DNA of 64,000 nt from Clostridia bacterium. GTDB lineage: Bacteria; Bacillota; Clostridia; TANB77; CAG-508. The notes beneath the pieces were generated by a model. That model was given only the letters and a program-made list of their open reading frames with translations. It did not search any database and was not told the origin of the DNA. The translations under genes were made by a program, and so were the position numbers. The DNA lies in the NCBI GenBank assembly GCA_022790975.1, contig JAAVYF010000043.1:1-64000 (forward strand), given 5' to 3'. This document shows positions 1 through 8,787 of this stretch, piece by piece; the first letter of the stretch is position 1; each line of letters starts with the position of its first letter.

Positions 1-100
1 ATATTAAATAAAATATTAAATAAAATATTAAATAAAATATTAAATATAATTATTAAATAAAAATATTAAATATAATTATTAAATAAAAATATTAAATATA
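1..100. repeat. AT-only tandem repeats at window start
   Basis: Three copies of the 12-mer atattaaataaa fill 1-36. A 26-bp unit (atattaaatata followed by attattaaataaaa) then occurs at 37-62 and 63-88, with a partial third copy at 89-100. The repeats end about 50 bases before the next start codon. They may extend left of the window. No coding potential is seen. Confidence 0.8.
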
Positions 101-151
101 AATGTTAAATATGTAAAATCAAATATAAAATTAAAATATTAGGAGAAAATT

Positions 152-1492
152 ATGGAAGAAAATAATAATAATGTTATTAAAGACGCACCAAAAGGAAGCT
201 ACATAAGTGGTATTATAGGAGCTCTTATAGGAGGAGCAATCGCAACAGTTCCATGGGTTTTAGTTTATGTTGAGTGTAATTATATATTATCAGCGCTTGC
301 TATTCTTATTGCTTTTGGAGCATTAAAAGGTTATGAATTATGTAAGGGAAAAATGACAAAATTAGTAAAACCAATAATTGCAATAATTAGTGTTGGTTTA
401 GTAATTTTTGCAACAGCAGAAATTATTCCTCGTTTGTTAGCTGATAAAAATGATGTGGATTTTAGTACACTTTATGATTCTAAAGAATTTGTTAGTGCAA
501 TAACACAAGATATAATAGTTTCAACTGTTTTTGCTATATTAGGAGTTTCAGCAGCATTTCCAAGTATTAATAGAAAATTAATAGAAAAAGGTGCTATAGA
601 AGCAGATGAAGTAACTCAAAAACAAATGGAACTTATGGAGGCACAGGTAGAACGTAACATAAAAGGAAAAAATAAGGAAGAATTAGAGATTGTTAGAAAA
701 GCATTTAAAGCTAATAATGCATTAGATAGAGATAATACAATTGAAAAAGAAAAAATTATTCAAACAATGAATTGTTTAGATTCTGAGAGAATTTTTAATA
801 AATTTTTAGGAAAAGGTATAATTCAAAAATATAATAATCAGTATTATTATAACAAAGCAAATGAAATTTCTTTAGCTAGAAATAATTATGGTGTAGCAGT
901 TGCTGTAATTGTATTAATTGTTATTGGTGTAGTAATGGCTGGAATAAAACCAGAAAATAATGGAAATAATTCACGTTCATATTCAAAAAATAATTCTAAA
1001 TCTTCAGTAAGTAAACCAGTAACAAAAAATAAAGAATTTAATATGCAAGATTTTAAGTTTTCTTTATCTCTTACAAGTGATTGGACTAAAGAAGATGATA
1101 GTGATTATGAAAATATAACATCTTTAAATAGCAATGATGATAATTCAAGTATAAGAATTATTTCAACATCTAAAGAAGATTTAGCAGATATTACATTAGA
1201 TGAGTTTGGAAAAACTTTAGAAGAATATGTATATGAGATATATGACCCAGAAGAAAAAGGCACATTAGAAAAAGTTAAAACAGATAATTATGACGCATAT
1301 ACAGTTGGATTTAATACTGTTTATAGAGGAACAAAACTTTATATAAAAGCATATTGTATTGAAACAGAAAATTATTTTATAGAATTTTATGCAGTTACAT
1401 TAAGAAGTAAATATAAAGATTTCGAAGATGAAATCCAAAAAGCAGTTAATACTTTTAAAGAAATTGATACAAGAGTTGATGAAGCATATTAG
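152..1492 (+). CDS. Multi-pass membrane protein with extracytoplasmic C-terminal domain
   Basis: I do not recognise this 446-residue protein as a named family. Four hydrophobic segments lie near residues 18-40, 44-63, 73-95 and 118-140. A charged helical cytoplasmic stretch follows (about 145-245), then a fifth membrane segment near 248-268, an Asn/Ser-rich linker and a C-terminal domain of about 140 residues. That last domain resembles the PsbP/DUF-type lipoprotein-like domains found outside the membrane, but this is only a guess from composition. The start is supported by the ribosome site aggaga 8 bases upstream. It stands alone and is followed by a weak hairpin at 1569-1606. It is outside the engB operon. 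Confidence 0.7.
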   Translation: MEENNNNVIKDAPKGSYISGIIGALIGGAIATVPWVLVYVECNYILSALAILIAFGALKGYELCKGKMTKLVKPIIAIISVGLVIFATAEIIPRLLADKNDVDFSTLYDSKEFVSAITQDIIVSTVFAILGVSAAFPSINRKLIEKGAIEADEVTQKQMELMEAQVERNIKGKNKEELEIVRKAFKANNALDRDNTIEKEKIIQTMNCLDSERIFNKFLGKGIIQKYNNQYYYNKANEISLARNNYGVAVAVIVLIVIGVVMAGIKPENNGNNSRSYSKNNSKSSVSKPVTKNKEFNMQDFKFSLSLTSDWTKEDDSDYENITSLNSNDDNSSIRIISTSKEDLADITLDEFGKTLEEYVYEIYDPEEKGTLEKVKTDNYDAYTVGFNTVYRGTKLYIKAYCIETENYFIEFYAVTLRSKYKDFEDEIQKAVNTFKEIDTRVDEAY

Positions 1493-1568
1493 TTGATAAA
1501 TAAAAAAGTTATTGAAAAAATTTTATGGATTTTATAAATTTATGTTTGTTTTAGAATAGTATATTATT

Positions 1569-1606
1569 GGGCTTTTGTAAATATAAATTTTATTTGCAAA
1601 TAGCCC
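1569..1606 (+). terminator. Hairpin after the membrane protein gene
   Basis: An imperfect inverted repeat (gggcttttgtaaa against tttgcaaatagccc) sits between the membrane protein gene and engB and is followed only by a short T run, so it is a weak terminator candidate. Confidence 0.45.
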
Positions 1607-1645
1607 TTTACATATATAAAAGAGAGAAAATTTAGGAGAATAGAA

Positions 1646-2230
1646 ATGATAATAAAAGATTCAAAATTTGAAATTTCAGCAGTAAATCCAAAACAATACC
1701 CAGATGGTAATATGCCAGAGGTTGTTTTAGTTGGAAAGTCTAATGTAGGTAAATCAAGTTTTATAAATACTATGTTAAACAGAAAAGGACTAGCTAGAAC
1801 TAGTAATACTCCTGGAAAAACTAGACAGATAAATTTTTATAAAATTAATAATGAATTTTATTTTGTAGATTTACCAGGATATGGATATAGTGAAATGTCT
1901 AAAAAAGAAAAAGTAGATTCAGGAAGATTTATAGAAGAATATTTAATTAAAGGAAAAAATATTAGATGTATAGTTCTTTTGTTAGATATACGCCATAAAC
2001 CAACCAATGATGATATGCTTATGTATGACTTTATTTTAAAACAAAATTTGCCATTTATTATAGTAACAAATAAAGCAGATAAAATTGCAGTAACTAAAGT
2101 AGATGGAGAGCTTAAAAAAATTAAAGAAATTTTAGGAATTTCATATAGTACAGTAATTCCATTTTCAAGTGAACGTAAAATTTACACAGAAAATGCTTGG
2201 AAAGAAATTGAAAAATATTTGAATAATTAA
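1646..2230 (+). CDS. engB: Ribosome biogenesis GTP-binding protein EngB/YsxC
   Basis: This 194-residue GTPase of the TrmE-Era-EngA-EngB group is needed for late assembly of the 50S ribosomal subunit in bacteria. The G motifs are in order: G1 GKSNVGKSS near residue 31, G2 TPGKTR near 56, G3 DLPGYG near 75, G4 TNKAD near 141 and G5 FSSE near 174. The length is normal for the family. The start follows taggagaat with good spacing. In many Bacillota engB follows lon; here the upstream gene is an unrelated membrane protein, and a small YaaL-like gene follows 50 bases downstream. Confidence 0.95.
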   Translation: MIIKDSKFEISAVNPKQYPDGNMPEVVLVGKSNVGKSSFINTMLNRKGLARTSNTPGKTRQINFYKINNEFYFVDLPGYGYSEMSKKEKVDSGRFIEEYLIKGKNIRCIVLLLDIRHKPTNDDMLMYDFILKQNLPFIIVTNKADKIAVTKVDGELKKIKEILGISYSTVIPFSSERKIYTENAWKEIEKYLNN

Positions 2231-2281
2231 AAATTAAAAAGCATAAAATAGCTGTATATTTATAAAAAAGAGGGTATAGCT

Positions 2282-2479
2282 ATGGATAAAAGTGAAAAAA
2301 TTATAAGAGCAAATTTGACTGAAGAAATTAATTTAGTTGAATCTGCTCTTTCTGAATCTTATAAAAACTTGCAATTAGTAACAGATAGTAATTTAGTTGA
2401 TTATTATTCTTATAAAATTAAGGCAGATGAAGCTAAGCATAAATATTTATTAGATAAAATTAGAAGGCTTGCAAATTAA
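2282..2479 (+). CDS. YaaL/DUF2508-like small helical protein
   Basis: A 65-residue, highly charged helical protein. The run VTDSNLVDYYSYKIKADEAK followed by HKYLLDK resembles the YaaL (DUF2508) pattern, in which a long amphipathic helix contains VTDPxLVDYAIYxxxAAExRYxYLL. The function of that family is not known to me. The gene has the ribosome site gaggg about 6 bases before ATG and lies 51 bases after engB, so the two may be cotranscribed. The family assignment rests on pattern only. Confidence 0.6.
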   Translation: MDKSEKIIRANLTEEINLVESALSESYKNLQLVTDSNLVDYYSYKIKADEAKHKYLLDKIRRLAN

Positions 2480-2718
2480 TGAAATTACTTAATATTTGTT
2501 TTATTATTAATTTTTTTTGATTAATTAGTTTTTACTTATACAATTTAAGAAAAAATTGATAAAAATTTATAAGTTAAAAATGGGAATTATATAGATTTAC
2601 AATAGAAATTGTCTTGAAAATTAAGTAGTAATATGTTAAAATTTCTCTATAAATTAAAGGTTAGAAACTAAAAATAATTAAGCTTTTGAACTTTTTGATA
2701 AAGAGATTTTATAATAAA

Positions 2719-2796
2719 AATTTATGATAGAAGTTTATGACAAAAACTTATAGCAAAAGTTTATGATAAAACTTTATAGTAAAAATTTATAAAATA
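2719..2796. repeat. Six tandem 13-bp units before the flavodiiron gene
   Basis: Exact 13-base periodicity: six degenerate units of the type aRtttatgataaa (2719-2731, 2732-2744, 2745-2757, 2758-2770, 2771-2783, 2784-2796). The array ends 38 bases before the likely start of the flavodiiron protein gene. The rest of 2480-2718 is AT-rich and I see nothing coding in it. Confidence 0.7.
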
Positions 2797-2833
2797 AATG
2801 TATGTAAATAAATTGAAAGGAATGAAAATTAAA

Positions 2834-3997
2834 ATGGCTAATAATAAAGTTACAGATTCTATTATATATGTTGGAGTAAATGATCGAAAAATAGATTTAT
2901 TTGAAGGACAATATAATGTTCCAAATGGTATTTCGTATAATTCTTATTTAATAAAAGATGAGAAAACTGTAGTTATGGACACGGTAGATAAAAATGCTGG
3001 AGGGGAATGGTTAAAAAATTTAAAAGAAGCTTTAAATGGAGAAAAACCAGATTATTTAGTAGTTTCACATTTAGAACCAGACCATAGCTATAATATTGAA
3101 AAATTGTGTGAGTTATTTCCTGAAATGAAAATTGTAGGAAATGCTAAGACATTTGCATTTCTTCCTCAATTTTTTAATATAGAAAACTTAAATGAAAGAC
3201 AAGTATTAGTTAAAGATGGGGATTCTTTAAATATAGGAAAACATATATTAAATTTTGTTATGGCTCCTATGGTTCATTGGCCAGAAGTAATGTTTACTTA
3301 TGAATCAACTGAAAAAGTTTTATTTTCAGCAGATGCCTTTGGTAAATTTGGAGATTTAAAAACTGATGAACCATGGCTTGAAGAGGCAAGAAGGTATTAT
3401 ATAAATATAGTAGGAAAATATGGAATTCAAGTTCAAGCTGTTTTGAAAAAAGCTAATACATTAGATATAAAAATAATTTGCCCATTACATGGACCTATAT
3501 TAACAGAAAAATTAGAATATTATTTAAATAAATACGATATTTGGAGTAGTTATAAACCAGAAGAAAAAGGAACTTTAATAGCATATGCTTCAATTTATGG
3601 AAATACAGAAATGGTTTCTAAAAAATTAGCTTCATTGTTAGAGCAAACTGGAGAAAAAGTAGTATTAAAAGATTTAGCAAGATGTGATATTCATGAGGCT
3701 ATATCAGATGCTTTTAAATTTGATAAACTTATTCTTGCATCTCCAACATATAATGCTGGAATTTTTACTCCAATGGAGCAATTTTTAAATTCATTAAAAG
3801 AAAAAAACTTTCAAAATAGAAAAGTTGGAATAATTGAAAATGGAACATGGGCTCCACTTTCTGGAAAAGCAATGACTCAAATTTTATCACAAATGAAAGA
3901 TATTACAATTGCCGATACTCAAGTTACTATTAAAACTAGAATGAATACAGAAAATGAAACTCAATTAGAAAATTTAATAAATGAGATGATAAAATAA
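2834..3997 (+). CDS. fprA: FprA-type flavodiiron protein (O2/NO reductase)
   Basis: A-type flavoproteins reduce oxygen to water, or nitric oxide to N2O, and protect anaerobes from both. The N-terminal metallo-beta-lactamase-like domain holds the diiron ligands HLEPDH (His-x-Glu-x-Asp-His), a later His in MVHWPE, Asp in SADAFG and His in CPLHGP. The C-terminal flavodoxin domain begins near AYASIYGNTE, the FMN phosphate loop. No rubredoxin domain is attached, so electrons must come from a separate partner. I take ATG 2834 (MANNKV) as the start because gaaagga lies 13 bases upstream; the in-frame ATG at 2798 has no ribosome site. This gives 387 residues, typical for the family. Confidence 0.93.
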   Translation: MANNKVTDSIIYVGVNDRKIDLFEGQYNVPNGISYNSYLIKDEKTVVMDTVDKNAGGEWLKNLKEALNGEKPDYLVVSHLEPDHSYNIEKLCELFPEMKIVGNAKTFAFLPQFFNIENLNERQVLVKDGDSLNIGKHILNFVMAPMVHWPEVMFTYESTEKVLFSADAFGKFGDLKTDEPWLEEARRYYINIVGKYGIQVQAVLKKANTLDIKIICPLHGPILTEKLEYYLNKYDIWSSYKPEEKGTLIAYASIYGNTEMVSKKLASLLEQTGEKVVLKDLARCDIHEAISDAFKFDKLILASPTYNAGIFTPMEQFLNSLKEKNFQNRKVGIIENGTWAPLSGKAMTQILSQMKDITIADTQVTIKTRMNTENETQLENLINEMIK

Positions 3998-4093
3998 ACG
4001 AAAATTAAATTATTTTATTAATAAAATATTAATACTATTTAGCTATATGCCTAAAAATGTATAATTTGTTAAAGATAAAAGTAGGAGAAAATA

Positions 4094-5878
4094 ATGTTTG
4101 ATATTGAGGCTGAATTAAAAAAACTTCCAGATAAACCAGGTGTTTATCTTATGAAAGATAAAAATGATAATATTATATATGTTGGCAAAGCTGTAGTTTT
4201 AAAAAATAGAGTTAGGTCATATTTTAGAAAAACTAATAAAACAGAACGTATAAAAAAAATGGTATCAAATATAGACCATTTTGAGTATATAGTAGTAGGA
4301 AGTGAAGATGAAGCTCTTATTTTAGAATGTAATTTAATAAAAAAGCATCGTCCTAAATTTAATGTATTACTAAAAGATGATAAAACATATCCATATATAT
4401 GTGTTACTGTAAAATCTGGTTATCCTAATGTTTTTATTACAAGAAGAGTATTAAATGATGGTTCAAAATATTTTGGACCATATCCAAATAGTAGTGCGGC
4501 TAAAGAAATGATTAATTTCATAAAAGAAAAATTTCAAATTAGACAGTGTAAAAAGTTTAGATATAATGACAGAGCTTGTTTAAATTATCATATAAAAAAA
4601 TGTATGGCTCCTTGTATGGGATATGTTTCAAAAGAAGATTATAAAAATCAAATAGATCAAATTATGATGCTTTTAGATGGAAAAGTTGAAAGTATTATAA
4701 AATCTTCAAAAGCAGAAATGGATAAATATTCTGAAAATTTAGATTTTGAAAAAGCAGCTATGGTTCGTGATAGAATACAGGCAATAGAAAGAATTACAGA
4801 AAAGCAAAAAGTTGCTAACTTTTCAGAAAATAATATTGATGTTATAGGCTTATATAAAAATGAAGTTACAGTATGTATAGAAATTTTCTTTGTTAGAGGA
4901 AGTAAAATGTTAGGCAGAGAAAATTACTTTTTTGATGAATTAAAAGATATGGATGAACAAGAAATTGTTGCTGGCTTTATTAAACAATTTTATATGACAA
5001 ATTTAGATTTACCAAATAAAATTATGTTAAGATATAGTTTAGAAGAAAAAGATGTAATTGAAAAGTGGCTTTCGCAAAAGGCAGGAAGAAAAGTAGAATT
5101 AAAATCTCCACAAAAAGGTGAAAAACTTAGATTTGTTGAGATGGCAGAACTAAATAGTAAAATAACTCTTGAAAATAAATTAAAAGATAAAACTGAAATT
5201 TTAACAGAATTAAGAGATATATTAAATTTAGAGAAAATGCCTCTTAAAATTGAAAGTTTTGATATTTCAAACATCTCAGGAAATTTTATTGTTGCAGGAA
5301 TGTGTGTAGCACAAAATGGTGTTATAAAAAGAAATTTATCAAGACGTTTTAAAATAAAAACTATATATGGTCAAGATGACCCAGCATGTATGCAAGAAGT
5401 TGTAACTAGAAGAATTAAACATTCTTTAGAGAATCCAAAAGGAGGGTTTGGAAGTATTCCAGATTTGATTTTGGCTGATGGTGGAATTACACAAATACGT
5501 AGCATAAAAAGTGCACTTGCTACTTGTAATGTTAATATACCTGTTTTTGGTATGGTAAAAGATGAACATCATTCAACAAGAGCATTAATTGACGAAAAAA
5601 GAAATGAATACCAAATTTCTAACAATTTATTTAATTTTATAACAAATCTTCAAGATGAAGTTCATAAAACAGCAATTGAGTATCATAGAAAAATAAGAGA
5701 TAAAGAACTTACAAAGTCTAAATTAGATATTATTTCAGGAATTGGTGAAAAGAAGAGAATTGCTCTTTTAAAAGAATTTGGAAGTATTTCTAAAATTAAA
5801 GAAGCAAGTATTGAAGATTTAATGAAAGTAAAAGGAATAAATGAAGGTTTAGCTAAAAAATTAAAAGAAGAATTGTAG
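4094..5878 (+). CDS. uvrC: Excinuclease ABC subunit C (UvrC)
   Basis: UvrC makes both incisions around a bulky DNA lesion after UvrAB recognition. The 594-residue protein has the N-terminal GIY-YIG nuclease (PGVYLMKD...IIYVGKA, residues 14-35), the Cys cluster typical of many UvrC proteins (CLNYHIKKCMAPC near 160), the UVR motif binding UvrB (ENLDFEKAAMVRDRI near 215-230), an RNase H-like endonuclease domain (IESFDISNISG, ILADGG) and a C-terminal helix-hairpin-helix pair (ISGIGEKKR, VKGINEG). The start follows gtaggagaaaata. It is a single-gene unit here, without uvrA or uvrB nearby. Confidence 0.96.
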   Translation: MFDIEAELKKLPDKPGVYLMKDKNDNIIYVGKAVVLKNRVRSYFRKTNKTERIKKMVSNIDHFEYIVVGSEDEALILECNLIKKHRPKFNVLLKDDKTYPYICVTVKSGYPNVFITRRVLNDGSKYFGPYPNSSAAKEMINFIKEKFQIRQCKKFRYNDRACLNYHIKKCMAPCMGYVSKEDYKNQIDQIMMLLDGKVESIIKSSKAEMDKYSENLDFEKAAMVRDRIQAIERITEKQKVANFSENNIDVIGLYKNEVTVCIEIFFVRGSKMLGRENYFFDELKDMDEQEIVAGFIKQFYMTNLDLPNKIMLRYSLEEKDVIEKWLSQKAGRKVELKSPQKGEKLRFVEMAELNSKITLENKLKDKTEILTELRDILNLEKMPLKIESFDISNISGNFIVAGMCVAQNGVIKRNLSRRFKIKTIYGQDDPACMQEVVTRRIKHSLENPKGGFGSIPDLILADGGITQIRSIKSALATCNVNIPVFGMVKDEHHSTRALIDEKRNEYQISNNLFNFITNLQDEVHKTAIEYHRKIRDKELTKSKLDIISGIGEKKRIALLKEFGSISKIKEASIEDLMKVKGINEGLAKKLKEEL

Positions 5879-6065
5879 AAAGTAAGCAAATATTGCAGAA
5901 TTTATTGGTTCAAAACATAGATTATATCCTAAAATTATACATAAAATTAAATTTTATTTTTGTATAATTGATAAAAATAAAATTTATAAGTAAATGATAG
6001 TATAAAATAATTTGTTAAAATTAATTATTAAAATATTATCAAAAATTAATTTTAGGAGGTATAAA

Positions 6066-6179
6066 TTGAATAAAGATAGAAGATTTTTAATAACTTTAAT
6101 TATTTGTACAATAATTTGTGTAATAATTTTAATTGCATTAATGTGTACTTTTGTACAAGTTTTATCTGCTGGTTTTTAA
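6066..6179 (+). CDS. 37-residue single-span membrane peptide
   Basis: A TTG start at 6066 is preceded six bases earlier by a perfect aggagg (6054-6059). It opens a 37-codon frame: a basic head (MNKDRRF), one hydrophobic span of about 25 residues rich in Ile, Leu and Cys, and the tail VLSAGF. The near-ideal ribosome site and the typical Lys/Arg-in topology support a real small protein. The family is unknown. It lies between uvrC and the first cassette gene and has no obvious partner. Confidence 0.6.
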   Translation: MNKDRRFLITLIICTIICVIILIALMCTFVQVLSAGF

Positions 6180-6293
6180 TTTGTTTGTAAAAATATAAAT
6201 AAAATGTTGTTATTTTTATATAGTCTAAATTTATAGTTAATTTTATAAATTTATGAACTAATATTATTGAAATTAAAGAAGTACACATTTAAG

Positions 6294-6322
6294 TTGACAT
6301 AATTTTAATATATTGTTATAAT
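6294..6322 (+). promoter_or_regulatory. Consensus sigma-A promoter of cassette 1
   Basis: TTGACA at 6294-6299, a 17-base spacer and TATAAT at 6317-6322 form a perfect match to the housekeeping consensus. It is followed by an AGGAGG-type ribosome site and ATG 6364. Confidence 0.85.
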
Positions 6323-6363
6323 TATAAATGTAAAAAAATTTATAATAACAGGAGGAAAACACT

Positions 6364-6918
6364 ATGGATAAGGCAGATGTATTTCGGGAATTGGAAGAAT
6401 CAGAAAAATATCTCGAAAAAAATGGTCTAAGGAGCTTGATAGATGAGATCTTCGAAAGACCAGAAGTCACAAAGGCTATTTACAAGATCCATAAAGACTT
6501 TCTTACCAATGTTTATATTTTGCCACAAAGTAATGGTGAAGACATGGTAAGATATGTTGAGAAATGGCTGTCTGTAAATGACCTTGAGAAACCAGAAGGA
6601 GCATTTGAAAGATCCGTTGTTGCCAATTTTAAGTACGTTTTTGCTTACCGCTTAGAAGTGGCATCAAGCCTGCTGATGGATGAAGATGCGAAAGCAATCT
6701 TTATGGAGATGGTTGCTGGGAGTATTAGAGATCAAGGTTGGGCAGTAAAAGAAGTAGAACAGACAGCATATTTTCTGGCAAATCTGCTAGTAGGAATGCT
6801 GTCAGAGGATTTGCACAGTCAGGTGGTTGTTCCTATTGAATGGGAGGAATCAGCAGAAGCAAGTAGGACAGGTAATATCTTCGATACTAATGGTAAAGGT
6901 AAGTATTATACAAGCTAA
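6364..6918 (+). CDS. Cassette-encoded alpha-helical protein, unknown function (copy 1)
   Basis: I do not recognise this 184-residue protein. It is mainly helical and acidic (EELEESEKYL-type stretches), with no signal peptide or clear membrane span. Its codon use is unlike the neighbours: CTG, ATC, AAG and GAC are common, and GC content is visibly higher, which suggests recent transfer. Codon 8 (6385-6387) is CGG in zero frame; a +1 shift there would meet a stop soon after. Residues 13-52 (SEKYLEKN, then LIDEIFERPEV) align with the gene at 7209, so the two are probably diverged paralogs. It has its own consensus promoter, the ribosome site ggagg and a downstream stem-loop. Confidence 0.75.
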   Translation: MDKADVFRELEESEKYLEKNGLRSLIDEIFERPEVTKAIYKIHKDFLTNVYILPQSNGEDMVRYVEKWLSVNDLEKPEGAFERSVVANFKYVFAYRLEVASSLLMDEDAKAIFMEMVAGSIRDQGWAVKEVEQTAYFLANLLVGMLSEDLHSQVVVPIEWEESAEASRTGNIFDTNGKGKYYTS

Positions 6919-6956
6919 GCTGATTTCCTTTGATAAAATTCAATTAAACCTATGCG

Positions 6957-6994
6957 ATGCCATATTGAAGTGAAATTTTACGTCAATATGGCAT
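6957..6994 (+). repeat. Stem-loop downstream of cassette 1 (duplicated at 7762)
   Basis: The inverted repeat atgccatattga / tcaatatggcat brackets a short loop. The same stem-loop with about 70 bases of surrounding sequence recurs after the second cassette at 7742-7810. There is no T run directly after the stem, so this may be an mRNA 3'-end or a regulatory hairpin rather than a classical terminator. Confidence 0.7.
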
Positions 6995-7133
6995 TTGCCA
7001 TTAAATATAAAAAAATTATTATATTATATTTTATATAATTAAAGTAACATATTAGTAAATAAGTTTAAAATTTTATCTTAGAACTTAGTAGTTGAGGGAG
7101 AAATGAATAGAAAATTAAAAAGTTATATTTTAG

Positions 7134-7162
7134 TTGACATAAGTTAAAAGTGTTGCTATAAT
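7134..7162 (+). promoter_or_regulatory. Consensus sigma-A promoter of cassette 2
   Basis: TTGACA at 7134-7139, a 17-base spacer and TATAAT at 7157-7162. The local sequence gttgacataa is shared with the promoter of cassette 1, consistent with duplication of the whole unit. Confidence 0.85.
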
Positions 7163-7208
7163 TAATAAATACAAAAAATATAAGGTAAAAATAGGAGGAA
7201 ATAATATA

Positions 7209-7628
7209 ATGTATGACGCATGTGATAAGGCTGAGAAATATTTAACAGAAGTAGAACTAGAAAAGTTATTAGATGAACGGTTACATGATTCTAGTATAAG
7301 AGAAATCATTGAGGATGTGTATGAAGACTTTATTTCTATTAACATTTCTAAACACAATGAACTCTATTTAAAAAAAGTGTTATATGTGTTTGGCGTACAT
7401 GATTTTTTGTCATTTGAGAGCTTATTCAACCTTTATTTTAAGAATATTTATCGTAATCGTTTAAAATTGAGAGTTATTACGATTAGTAGTGAATATTACA
7501 TAAAAGAAATTTTAGATAGTGAGTTGAGTATGTTGAGTAAGAAAGTGACAAATGACTTTAAAATGACTGTGAAAAGTTTGGCAAAGTTTTATACAGATGT
7601 ATTAACAAAAGTGATGTGGTCGTATTAA
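7209..7628 (+). CDS. Cassette-encoded helical protein, unknown function (copy 2)
   Basis: This 139-residue protein shares its N-terminal pattern with the protein at 6364 (AEKYL..., then LLDERLHDSSI against LIDEIFERPEV) and is likely a shorter, diverged and AT-adapted paralog. It has no signal peptide, metal motif or recognised domain. A zero-frame CGG codon (Arg24, 7278-7280) sits inside the region that aligns with its paralog; a +1 shift there would end after seven codons, so CGG seems to be read as a normal triplet here if the gene is functional. The ribosome site is aggagg 11 bases before ATG. It has its own promoter and 3' stem-loop. Confidence 0.7.
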   Translation: MYDACDKAEKYLTEVELEKLLDERLHDSSIREIIEDVYEDFISINISKHNELYLKKVLYVFGVHDFLSFESLFNLYFKNIYRNRLKLRVITISSEYYIKEILDSELSMLSKKVTNDFKMTVKSLAKFYTDVLTKVMWSY

Positions 7629-7761
7629 TGATAAAAAGTGATTATATTTTTTATCATATATTTCCGTTGTATCAACTGAGAAGATAAAAGCAGTATATAA
7701 AGGCAATTGATGTATAATTTAAAAAGGTAAGTTTTTTAGTTGAATTCAATAAACCTATTTG

Positions 7762-7799
7762 ATGCCATATTGAAGTGAAGTTTTACATCAATGTGGCAT
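7762..7799 (+). repeat. Stem-loop downstream of cassette 2
   Basis: The inverted repeat atgccatattga / tcaatgtggcat is nearly identical to the one at 6957-6994. The flanks (aattcaat...aaacctat before, ttgc.attaaat after) are also shared. One base change leaves a G-U pair, so the stem is conserved. Confidence 0.7.
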
Positions 7800-7833
7800 T
7801 TGCTATTAAATTATAAAAGAAAGAGAAAAAAGT

Positions 7834-8691
7834 ATGAATTTAGCAAATAATTGGAAAGATTATGAAATTTTAGATATGGCAGATGGAGAAAAGTTAGAGC
7901 GTTGGGGAAATATACAACTTATTCGTCCAGACCCACAAATAATTTGGAAAGAAAAAAGTTTTCCAGAAAAGTGGAAAAATGCTAATGCTAGATATAATAG
8001 GAGTAGTTTAGGTGGTGGTGGATGGAAATATAATAAAAAATTACCTGAGAGTTGGCAAATAAAATATAAAGATTTAACATTCAATATTAAGCCAATGGGA
8101 TTTAAACATACAGGATTATTTCCAGAACAAGCTGTTAATTGGGATTGGATGATTAATAAAATAAAATCTGAAAAAAGAGAAATAAAAATTTTAAATCTTT
8201 TTGCATATACTGGAGGAGCAACTGTTGCATGTTCTTATGCAGGAGCAGAAGTATGTCATGTAGATAGTTCAAAAGGAATGGTAGCTTGGGCAAAGGAAAA
8301 TGCTATTTCATCTGGTTTATCAGATAAAAAAATTAGATATATAATAGATGATGTTACAAAGTTTGTGAATCGTGAAATTCGTAGGGGAAATAAATATGAT
8401 GGAATAATTATGGATCCACCATCATATGGTAGAGGAAAAAATGGTGAAGTTTGGCAATTTGAAAATAATATATCAGATTTAGTTGAACTTTGCACAGAGG
8501 TTATGTCAGATAATCCATTATTTTTCTTAATAAATTCGTATACTACAGGTATTTCAAGTAAAGTATTAGAAAATATTTTAAATTTGAAAATAAAAATAAA
8601 AGGAAAAGTAACATCAGGAGAAATAGGACTTCCAATGAAAAATTCAAATTTGGTATTACCATGTGGAATTTTTGGAAGATGGGAAAATTAG
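7834..8691 (+). CDS. Class I SAM-dependent RNA methyltransferase (RlmI/K-like)
   Basis: A Rossmann-fold methyltransferase of 285 residues. Motif I is LNLFAYTGGAT (near residue 120), followed by the acidic residue binding the ribose in HVDSSKG; motif IV is MDPPSYGRG (near 194), typical of the RlmI/RlmK/YwbD group of 23S rRNA m5C/m2G methyltransferases and relatives. The length is shorter than RlmI (about 395) because no PUA domain is present. The exact target is not deducible. It starts at ATG after aaagagaaaaaagt and is followed by a strong terminator shared with the convergent receiver gene. Confidence 0.85.
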   Translation: MNLANNWKDYEILDMADGEKLERWGNIQLIRPDPQIIWKEKSFPEKWKNANARYNRSSLGGGGWKYNKKLPESWQIKYKDLTFNIKPMGFKHTGLFPEQAVNWDWMINKIKSEKREIKILNLFAYTGGATVACSYAGAEVCHVDSSKGMVAWAKENAISSGLSDKKIRYIIDDVTKFVNREIRRGNKYDGIIMDPPSYGRGKNGEVWQFENNISDLVELCTEVMSDNPLFFLINSYTTGISSKVLENILNLKIKIKGKVTSGEIGLPMKNSNLVLPCGIFGRWEN

Positions 8692-8711
8692 ATTTATTTA
8701 TAAAATAACCT

Positions 8712-8750
8712 AAAAAAGCTGAACATTGGTAAAAATGTTCAGCTTTTTTT
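8712..8750. terminator. Bidirectional terminator
   Basis: A hairpin aaaaaagctgaaca ... tgttcagctttttt with A and T tails on both sides lies between the convergent methyltransferase and receiver genes. Confidence 0.9.
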
Positions 8751-8787
8751 AGTTAGGATAGAAGCTTCTCCTAAAATGCTAGGCATA

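Noticed and set aside
4990..5274. Minus-strand ORF of 94 codons inside uvrC
   Set aside because: Shadow of the uvrC frame, with low-complexity Phe/Ser/Leu content and no ribosome site; many similar shadows were dropped.
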